Position numbers and translations under genes: made by a program. A stretch of 64,000 bases of DNA from Autumnicola tepida (GTDB lineage Bacteria > Bacteroidota > Bacteroidia > Flavobacteriales > Flavobacteriaceae): assembly GCF_031846485.1 (NCBI RefSeq), contig NZ_JAVRHQ010000017.1, forward strand, positions 26,175 through 90,174, in the 5' to 3' direction. The notes beneath the pieces were generated by a model that did no database searches, was not told the DNA's origin, and saw nothing but the letters and a program-made list of their open reading frames with translations. Below, in pieces: positions 53,453 to 59,862 of this stretch (position 1 is its first letter; each line of letters begins with the position of its first letter).

Positions 53453-54730
53453 ATGAAAGATCACTACCTTATTTTAGCGGGACTGGGCCTGGCAACTTTA
53501 ATAATGGCCTGGCTGCCTTCTGTTTCCAAAAAAATCAAAGTAAGTTCTCCTATAATCCTTATCTTAATTGGTTTCCTTCTATTTGCGGCAGATATACCAT
53601 TACCCTGGCCAGATCCACTGTGGGCAGACCGTGGATTGATGTATTTTTCTGAAGCCATTGTGATTATTTCCCTAATGGGTGCAGGTCTTAAAATTGGTAC
53701 AAAATATAACTGGAAGTCGTGGAAGCGCCCACTCCTGTTAGTTTTTGTAACCATGCCCATCTGTATGGGCTGCTCATATTTTCTGGGAAAGTATTTTCTG
53801 CTGCTAAGCCTGCCTTCCTCTCTTTTACTGGCGGCCGTGCTGGCACCTACAGATCCCGTTCTTGCTGCCGATGTTCAGCTTGACGATCCGGACAGGGAGA
53901 AAAAATACAAAGGGAAAATAAGATTCGCCTTAACCGCAGAAGCCGGCCTTAACGATGGTATGGCCTTCCCTTTTTCTTACCTGGCCGTTCTTGTAGCGCA
54001 GGCAGGAAGCTGGGCAGCTTTTAATTTCACGGAATGGCTATGGGATAAACTCCTTTTAAAAATTGTAATCGGGATAATTGTTGGATTGCTTATTGGCCGC
54101 GGGACAGGACTTTTGCTAATAGGTTTCCACAGGCTTACCGGTATTAAAACTTTTGACGGCTTCCTGGCTCTTTCCCTTACTTTTATGACCTATGGCCTGA
54201 GTGAACTCCTGCACGGCTACGGTTTTCTTGCCGTATTTTTTGCCGGGCTAAGCCTGCGTTACTACGAAAAAGTAAGTGGGGATTACAAGCAAAAAATGCA
54301 CGATTTTGTGCATGAGGTTGAAAGATTCTTGCTGGTGGTTTGGATTATCCTGTTTGGCGGCTCCATCTTAAACGGAATGCTAACCTTAACCGATTGGAGA
54401 GCGATAGTTTTCGCCCTTATTTTTGTGCTTTTGGTGAGACCACTGGCAGGAATGATTGCCATTGTTTGGGGAAAACGGGAAAGTTTTAAAGAGAAACTGG
54501 CCATCAGTTTTTTAGGAATTCGCGGCATAGGTTCTGTTTTTTATTTATCCTGGGCGTTTGTGCAGTTTGATGGCTTTGAATTTAAAAATGAACTTTACGC
54601 CATTACCGCTTATATTATTCTTATATCCATCATCATACATGGCTTCACGGCCCCTTCTATCATCAGGTATTTTAAGAGGAAAACCGAAAAGGAACGGCAA
54701 CAAAAGAATATTCCTGCTGAAACTGAATAG
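53453..54730 (+). CDS. Cation:proton antiporter (CPA1/NhaP type)
   Basis: 425 residues with about 12-13 membrane spans. APTDPVLAADVQLDDPDREKKYKGKIRFALTAEAGLNDGMAFPF holds the two-Asp ion site typical of NhaP-type Na+/H+ antiporters, and FLGIRGIGSVFYLSWAFVQF is the C-terminal family motif. Exchanges Na+ or K+ for H+ across the inner membrane, for salt and pH balance. No RCK or TrkA domain. Not tightly linked to its neighbours. Confidence 0.92.
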   Translation: MKDHYLILAGLGLATLIMAWLPSVSKKIKVSSPIILILIGFLLFAADIPLPWPDPLWADRGLMYFSEAIVIISLMGAGLKIGTKYNWKSWKRPLLLVFVTMPICMGCSYFLGKYFLLLSLPSSLLLAAVLAPTDPVLAADVQLDDPDREKKYKGKIRFALTAEAGLNDGMAFPFSYLAVLVAQAGSWAAFNFTEWLWDKLLLKIVIGIIVGLLIGRGTGLLLIGFHRLTGIKTFDGFLALSLTFMTYGLSELLHGYGFLAVFFAGLSLRYYEKVSGDYKQKMHDFVHEVERFLLVVWIILFGGSILNGMLTLTDWRAIVFALIFVLLVRPLAGMIAIVWGKRESFKEKLAISFLGIRGIGSVFYLSWAFVQFDGFEFKNELYAITAYIILISIIIHGFTAPSIIRYFKRKTEKERQQKNIPAETE

Positions 54731-54817
54731 GCCGTTCATTTATCTTCAGAAAGATGGCAAATACAACTGAACTCTTAATGCGTTCCTGAAAGATTTAGCA
54801 GTAAGTTTTAATAATCC

Positions 54818-54825
54818 TATTTTTG
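54818..54825 (+). promoter_or_regulatory. -7 element placing the FMO-like gene close to leaderless
   Basis: TATTTTTG with TTTA 20 bases upstream. The ATG at 54831 is only 5 bases after it, so transcription would begin at or beside the start codon. Confidence 0.5.
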
Positions 54826-54830
54826 CCCTG

Positions 54831-55877
54831 ATGGAAAAAGTTAGGGATTTTATAGTGATTGGGGCGGCACAGGCAGGTTTGTCTATGGCATATTATTTAA
54901 AGAAACTCGGCAGGGATTACCTGCTGGTAGATAAAGAAGAGCAGATTGGCGCCTCCTGGATTAACCGGTGGGATTCCCTTACACTTTTTACTCCTTCGGA
55001 ATTCAATAACCTGCCGGGAATGGATTTTCCTGCTCCAAAAGGCCATTATCCTTCCAAAGAAGAAGTCGCGGAATATTTTAAAATGTATGCTGAAAAATTC
55101 AAAATTCCCATACAATTCAACACCTTCATTTCTGAAATTAGCCGGGAAAACGGCAATTTCCTGCTGAAGAGTCCGCAGGGGAATTTGCGGGCAAGAAATG
55201 TAATTATAGGTACCGGTCCATTTCACATTCCCTATACGCCGCCTTTCGCCGAAAAACTAGATGAACAAATTTTCCAGGTACACAGCAATTATTACAAAAA
55301 CCCCCAACAACTGAAGGAGGGAAAAACGATGGTTGTGGGCGGAGGAGATTCAGGTTTCCAGATCCTGGATGAAGTCTCTGAAACCGGCATGCAGGTTTAT
55401 TTTTCAGGAGCAACAGATGTAAAGACCCTTCCGCAGGAAATTTTAGGTAAAACGCTTTGGTGGTGGTTTACCAAAACAGGCTTTTTAAGCTTTAGCCGTG
55501 ACTCCTGGCTGGGCAAAAAAATCAGCAAAAGCCGGCAGCCTATTATTGGTACCGATGTAAAAGCTATCCTTAAACGGGAAAATGTGACTCCTGTGGGCAA
55601 GACTAAAAACGCCGAAGGAAAACTGATTTTCACTGAGAAAAAAAAGCTGAATGATATCAATAATATCATCTGGGCCACCGGCTACCGCCCAAACTTTGGC
55701 TGGATTGAGGGGCTGGAACTCAATAAAGACGGGTATCCAAAACATCATCGCGGTATTAGTAATTTAGATAACCTTTATTTTATTGGCCTGCCCTGGCTGC
55801 ACACCCGCGGCTCTGCCACTTTAGGCGGAATAAAAAAAGATGCTGAATACCTGGCTAAGCATATTTCAGAAAACTAA
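54831..55877 (+). CDS. FAD/NAD(P)-dependent oxidoreductase (flavin monooxygenase-like)
   Basis: 348 residues. FAD motif VIGAAQAGLSMAYYL near 9-23 (GxxxxG variant), GTGPFHIPY, a second dinucleotide motif MVVGGGDSGFQILDE for NAD(P)H, and a third ATGYRPNFGWIEGL near the end. Typical of class B flavoprotein monooxygenases and related pyridine nucleotide-disulphide-like enzymes. No signal peptide. Substrate unknown. Single gene. Confidence 0.87.
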   Translation: MEKVRDFIVIGAAQAGLSMAYYLKKLGRDYLLVDKEEQIGASWINRWDSLTLFTPSEFNNLPGMDFPAPKGHYPSKEEVAEYFKMYAEKFKIPIQFNTFISEISRENGNFLLKSPQGNLRARNVIIGTGPFHIPYTPPFAEKLDEQIFQVHSNYYKNPQQLKEGKTMVVGGGDSGFQILDEVSETGMQVYFSGATDVKTLPQEILGKTLWWWFTKTGFLSFSRDSWLGKKISKSRQPIIGTDVKAILKRENVTPVGKTKNAEGKLIFTEKKKLNDINNIIWATGYRPNFGWIEGLELNKDGYPKHHRGISNLDNLYFIGLPWLHTRGSATLGGIKKDAEYLAKHISEN

Positions 55878-55982
55878 TTTTAAATCCAGCAAATTTAAAA
55901 CTTCTCCTTTCGTTAAAGTCTTTTTAAAGGTTTTGCCTGCTGCTACTATTCCTTTAAATTATAGCTAAATAAAAATTAAGCT

Positions 55983-57002
55983 ATGAAATATAATTTATTA
56001 GGAAACACAGGACTAAAAGTATCAGAACTTTGCCTTGGCACCATGACCTTCGGCGCCAAAGGAAGATTTAAAGACATTGGAGGGGTTGAACAAAAAGATG
56101 CCGATAGCCTCCTGCAACAGGCCTTAGATGAAGGCGTGAATTTTATTGATACCGCAAATGTTTATTCTGAAGGCCTATCAGAAGAAATTACCGGGAAGGC
56201 TATTAAAAATTCGGGAGTTTCCCGTAAGGACCTCATCCTGGCGACAAAAGTGCGCGGCAGTATGGGGGAAGGCCCAAATCAAAAGGGACTTACCAGGCAC
56301 CATATCATCAACCAGGTAGAAGAAAGTTTGAAAAGGCTAAATACAGATTATATAGATCTTTACCAGATGCATTCCCACGATCCGTTAACTCCCATAGACG
56401 AAACCCTGCGGGCGTTTGACGATTTGGTACGCAGCGGGAAAGTGCGCTATGTTGGAGCAAGCAACGTTGCCGCATGGCAGCTGATGAAGGCGCTGGATCA
56501 TTCTAAATTTCACCATTTGGAGAGATTCGCTTCTTTACAGGCTTACTATACAATTGCCGGCCGTGACCTGGAAAGGGAAATAATTCCATTGCTGCAGGAC
56601 CAAAAAGTTGGGCTTATGGTTTGGAGCCCCCTTGCAGGAGGATTACTTAGTGGAAAATACAGCAGGGATGATGAGAAAAAATCCGGAGGACGTAGGGATG
56701 ATTTCGATTTTCCACCTGTAAATAAAGAAAGGGCGTTTGATATTCTTGATCTTTTAAAGCCAATGGCTGAAGAGAAAAATGCTTCCGCCGCACAACTTTC
56801 CATTGCCTGGCTGCTACAGCAACCTGCGGTAACCAGCGTAATAGTAGGTGCTAAAAATGCAGACCAGCTGGAGCAGAACTTAAAATCCTCTAAAATTGAA
56901 TTTTCCGAAGAGGAACTCCAAAAACTTGATGAAGTGAGCCAGCTGCCAGCGGAATATCCGGGATGGATGCTGGATTTCACGAAGGAGGACAGGCAACTGT
57001 AA
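55983..57002 (+). CDS. Aldo/keto reductase
   Basis: 339 residues. Complete catalytic tetrad: Asp56 and Tyr61 in NFIDTANVYSEG, Lys89 in ILATKVRG, His130 in LYQMHSHDP. VYSPLAGG-type turn (VWSPLAGGLLSGKY) and VIVGAKNADQLEQNL complete the NADPH site. Reduces an aldehyde or ketone; close to the YajO/IolS type with a long C-terminal tail. Single gene followed by a hairpin. Confidence 0.94.
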   Translation: MKYNLLGNTGLKVSELCLGTMTFGAKGRFKDIGGVEQKDADSLLQQALDEGVNFIDTANVYSEGLSEEITGKAIKNSGVSRKDLILATKVRGSMGEGPNQKGLTRHHIINQVEESLKRLNTDYIDLYQMHSHDPLTPIDETLRAFDDLVRSGKVRYVGASNVAAWQLMKALDHSKFHHLERFASLQAYYTIAGRDLEREIIPLLQDQKVGLMVWSPLAGGLLSGKYSRDDEKKSGGRRDDFDFPPVNKERAFDILDLLKPMAEEKNASAAQLSIAWLLQQPAVTSVIVGAKNADQLEQNLKSSKIEFSEEELQKLDEVSQLPAEYPGWMLDFTKEDRQL

Positions 57003-57094
57003 TATTCTTCAATTTGAATTACTCACCGGGGCTGCGATCTTAACAATAGTTTAAGGGCAGGAGGCAGCTAATTTCTTTATTTTTAATAAACAAC

Positions 57095-57130
57095 AACTGT
57101 AAAAGGGCCTTAAAAGGTCCTTTTCAGTTT
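57095..57130 (+). terminator. Likely terminator after the aldo/keto reductase gene
   Basis: ACTGTAAAAGGGCCTT pairs with GGTCCTTTTCAGT over a short A loop, with two mismatches; T-rich behind. It lies 18-55 bases before the YihY start, so it might instead regulate that gene. Confidence 0.5.
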
Positions 57131-57148
57131 ATATAAATCTGCAGCAAA

Positions 57149-58045
57149 ATGGCTAATTATAACAAAGAGATAAAAGGCATTAAGAAACCCACCAATATTA
57201 AATTTTCGGGCTGGAAAAAAATCGTTTTAAATGTGAAAGACCAGATTGCTGAAGATAATGTTTCCATTGTTTCGGCAGGAGTGGCGTTTTATGCCTTTCT
57301 TGCTGTTTTTCCCGCTATAGTTGCGCTTATTTCTATTTACGGCCTTGCCGTAGATCCCCAGCAAATACAGGGACAGCTGGCTGAACTTTCTTCTATGATG
57401 CCCGAACAGGCGTACGAAATTCTGCAGGCACAGGTAGAAAGTTTCCTCTCCACCCCGGGAGAAGCTTTGGGCTGGGGTACCGCAATTGGTATTATTTTTA
57501 GCCTGTGGAGTGCCAACAAGGGCACTAAATCCCTCTTCACCGGGGTAGATATCGCCTATGGCACCGAGAAACCCCGCGGCTTTATAAAGGAAAATGCCCT
57601 TACCCTCCTATTTACCTTTGGCGCCGTGGTTCTTATTATTTTGAGCATGGCATTTATTGTGGCTTTTCCCGCCTTTGTAGACCATTTGAGGCTGCCCGGC
57701 CCTATCCGTACATTAATTGGCTGGGGGCGCTGGCTACTATTGGCGCTGACTGTGGTCTTTTTTCTTGCCCTGGTTTATCGTTATGCCCCGCCGCACCATA
57801 CCCCCGCTTTCAAATGGGTGGTTCCCGGTGCTATCCTTTCTACCCTGCTGTGGTTGATTGCTTCCTGGGGATTTTCCTATTACGTGAGCAACTTTGGGAG
57901 TTACGGGGAAGTTTATGGTTCCATTTCGGCTATAGTGGTACTGCTTATGTGGCTTTACCTAACCAGTTTTATCATTCTTATTGGCGCTGAATTGAATTCA
58001 GAAACCGAAAATTACGTCCGCCACGACACAAAAGCGGAGAAGTAA
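57149..58045 (+). CDS. YihY/virulence factor BrkB family membrane protein
   Basis: 298 residues, about six membrane spans. Signatures: SIVSAGVAFYAFLAVFPAIVALIS near the N-terminus, WGTAIGIIFSLWSANKGTKSLFTGVDIAYG in the middle and WVVPGAILSTLLWLIASWGFSYYV with LLMWLYLTSFIILIGAELN at the end. Role in the inner membrane is not settled (formerly called RNase BN). Single gene. Confidence 0.9.
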   Translation: MANYNKEIKGIKKPTNIKFSGWKKIVLNVKDQIAEDNVSIVSAGVAFYAFLAVFPAIVALISIYGLAVDPQQIQGQLAELSSMMPEQAYEILQAQVESFLSTPGEALGWGTAIGIIFSLWSANKGTKSLFTGVDIAYGTEKPRGFIKENALTLLFTFGAVVLIILSMAFIVAFPAFVDHLRLPGPIRTLIGWGRWLLLALTVVFFLALVYRYAPPHHTPAFKWVVPGAILSTLLWLIASWGFSYYVSNFGSYGEVYGSISAIVVLLMWLYLTSFIILIGAELNSETENYVRHDTKAEK

Positions 58046-58112
58046 AATCCCTTTCTGCGGAAAAATTCTCTGCGGAATAACTGCCACTCCTAAAATCTCT
58101 GTGCCTTTGTAC

Positions 58113-58120
58113 TATCTTTG
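58113..58120 (+). promoter_or_regulatory. -7 element placing the next gene close to leaderless
   Basis: TATCTTTG, 6 bases before the ATG at 58127. This excludes the upstream in-frame start at 58118, which would lie in the promoter. Confidence 0.5.
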
Positions 58121-58126
58121 CATCTT

Positions 58127-59674
58127 ATGAGCAAACTGGTACAGGTCTCGGTTTTACCCCAACAGCAGGAAGACAGGGAAATTATTCTGCAAATCGCTTT
58201 AGAAAAAGCCGAGCTTAAAAAGGCTGAAATTGAAAGCTGGCGTATCCGGAAACGTTCTATAGATGCCCGCCGCAAACCGGTTAAACTAAATTTACAGATA
58301 GAGTTCTGGCTAAAGCATGAAGTGAGGGAAGAAATTCCCGTGTACAGGCCACAGCAGGTTTCTGCAGCTAAGGAAGTGGCCATTATTGGGGCCGGGCCGG
58401 CAGGACTTTATGCCGCCCTGCGCTGCGTAGAGGCAGGCTTAAAACCGGTGGTTTTCGAACGCGGGAAAGATGTTCGCGCCCGCAGGCACGATCTCGCTAA
58501 AATCAATAAAGAGCACACCGTAAACCCCGAATCCAATTACTGTTTTGGCGAAGGCGGCGCGGGCACTTATTCCGATGGCAAACTCTATACCCGTTCCAAA
58601 AAACGCGGCAACGTATTAAAGGCCCTGGAGTGGTTTGTTCATTTTGGAGCCGATGCCGATATTCTGATAGACGCGCACCCGCATATTGGCACCAACAAAT
58701 TGCCGAAAATCATCACCGCTATGCGGGAGGCGATAATTGAAGCAGGTGGAGAAGTACATTTTAACTCTAAACTTACCAATCTCAGGATCGAAAAAGAGCA
58801 AATTAAGGCTATAGAAATCAATGCTGAAAAGTGGCTTTCTTTTGATGAAGTTATTTTGGCCACAGGCCATTCTGCCAGGGATATTTTCTACCTGCTTCAT
58901 GATAATAATATTAAAATTGAAGCCAAGCCTTTCGCTATTGGGGTTCGTGTTGAACATCAGCAAAAATTAATAGATCACATCCAGTATCATGGGGATGATG
59001 AAAATCCTTATCTGCCCCCGGCATCTTACAGCCTGGTAGAACAGGTAGATGGGATGGGGGTATATTCTTTCTGCATGTGCCCGGGTGGGATTATAGCGCC
59101 CTGTGCCACTGCCCAGGAAGAAGTGGTCACCAATGGCTGGAGCCCCAGCAAACGAAACAATCCATATTCTAACTCGGGGATAGTGGTGAGCGTTCAACCT
59201 GAAGATTTGCCAAATTTTAAACCTGGTGATCCTTTTGTTTGTCTTGATTTTCAAAAAATGGTAGAACAAAAATGCTGGGAAGCAGCGGGCAAAACCCAGC
59301 GCGTGCCGGCGCAGCGCATGGTAGATTTTGTTGAAGGAAAAATCTCTGCCGATTTCCCTAAAACCTCTTATCAGCCGGGAATTGTAAGTGTTGATCTGAA
59401 TAAAGTTTTACCTCCACTAATCGCCAAACGACTACGGAAAGCTTTTGTGATGTTCGGCAAAAAAATGAAAGGCTACTATACCAATGAAGCTGTATTGCAT
59501 GCACCTGAAAGCCGTACTTCCTCTCCGGTTTCCATTCCGCGTGATCCTGACACATTAGAGCATATTCAAATAAAAGGACTTTATCCCTGCGGCGAAGGTG
59601 CGGGTTACGCAGGCGGAATTATTTCGGCAGCCATAGACGGGATAAATTGTGTGGATGCGATAGTGAGAAAATAG
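58127..59674 (+). CDS. FAD-dependent oxidoreductase (uncharacterised NAD(P)/FAD family)
   Basis: 515 residues from the Met at 58127 (MSKLVQVSVLPQQQED). FAD motif VAIIGAGPAGLYAALRCVEAG near 84-104, GEGGAGTYSDGKLYT, DEVILATGHSARDI and the C-terminal GLYPCGEGAGYAGGIISAAIDG. The N-terminal 80 residues are a separate alpha/beta part typical of this family. Found in most Bacteroidota; the reaction is unknown. The last 40 bases of the gene run into a heptamer tract. Confidence 0.87.
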   Translation: MSKLVQVSVLPQQQEDREIILQIALEKAELKKAEIESWRIRKRSIDARRKPVKLNLQIEFWLKHEVREEIPVYRPQQVSAAKEVAIIGAGPAGLYAALRCVEAGLKPVVFERGKDVRARRHDLAKINKEHTVNPESNYCFGEGGAGTYSDGKLYTRSKKRGNVLKALEWFVHFGADADILIDAHPHIGTNKLPKIITAMREAIIEAGGEVHFNSKLTNLRIEKEQIKAIEINAEKWLSFDEVILATGHSARDIFYLLHDNNIKIEAKPFAIGVRVEHQQKLIDHIQYHGDDENPYLPPASYSLVEQVDGMGVYSFCMCPGGIIAPCATAQEEVVTNGWSPSKRNNPYSNSGIVVSVQPEDLPNFKPGDPFVCLDFQKMVEQKCWEAAGKTQRVPAQRMVDFVEGKISADFPKTSYQPGIVSVDLNKVLPPLIAKRLRKAFVMFGKKMKGYYTNEAVLHAPESRTSSPVSIPRDPDTLEHIQIKGLYPCGEGAGYAGGIISAAIDGINCVDAIVRK

Positions 59675-59716
59675 TTCGGAGTTCAGGAACAATTCAACAT
59701 TCAAAATTCAACATAA
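59675..59716. repeat. Degenerate heptamer tract after the FAD oxidoreductase gene
   Basis: Units ACAATTC, AACATTC, AAAATTC, AACATAA from 59689, preceded by GTTCAGG. The same GTTCAGGAACAATTCAA occurs in the tract at 36598-36630 on the other strand, so tracts share phrases. Confidence 0.7.
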
Positions 59717-59786
59717 ATAAAACCGCTCCCATCCTTTACAGGGACGGAAGGCCGAAGGAAAATTCTAAGTTCGGGGCTGGGAATTT
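59717..59786. repeat. Hairpin-type C/G-rich core between two heptamer tracts
   Basis: CCCATCCTTTACAGGGACGG with weak pairing CCTTT/AGGG, G/C-rich, lying between the left and right tracts. Comparable cores are at 43830-43885 and 63488-63530. Confidence 0.45.
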
Positions 59787-59862
59787 GTTGTGGGTTGGCA
59801 GTTGTCAGTTTGATTTGTCAACTTCACTTTTCAACTTCTAATTTCCAACCTCTAACCCCACT
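59787..59862. repeat. Degenerate heptamer tract up to the dnaE stop codon
   Basis: Eleven units in perfect register: GTTGTGG, GTTGGCA, GTTGTCA, GTTTGAT, TTGTCAA, CTTCACT, TTTCAAC, TTCTAAT, TTCCAAC, CTCTAAC, CCCACTT. The next units TAAACTT and TAAGCCT already lie in the dnaE stop and last codons. Confidence 0.85.
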
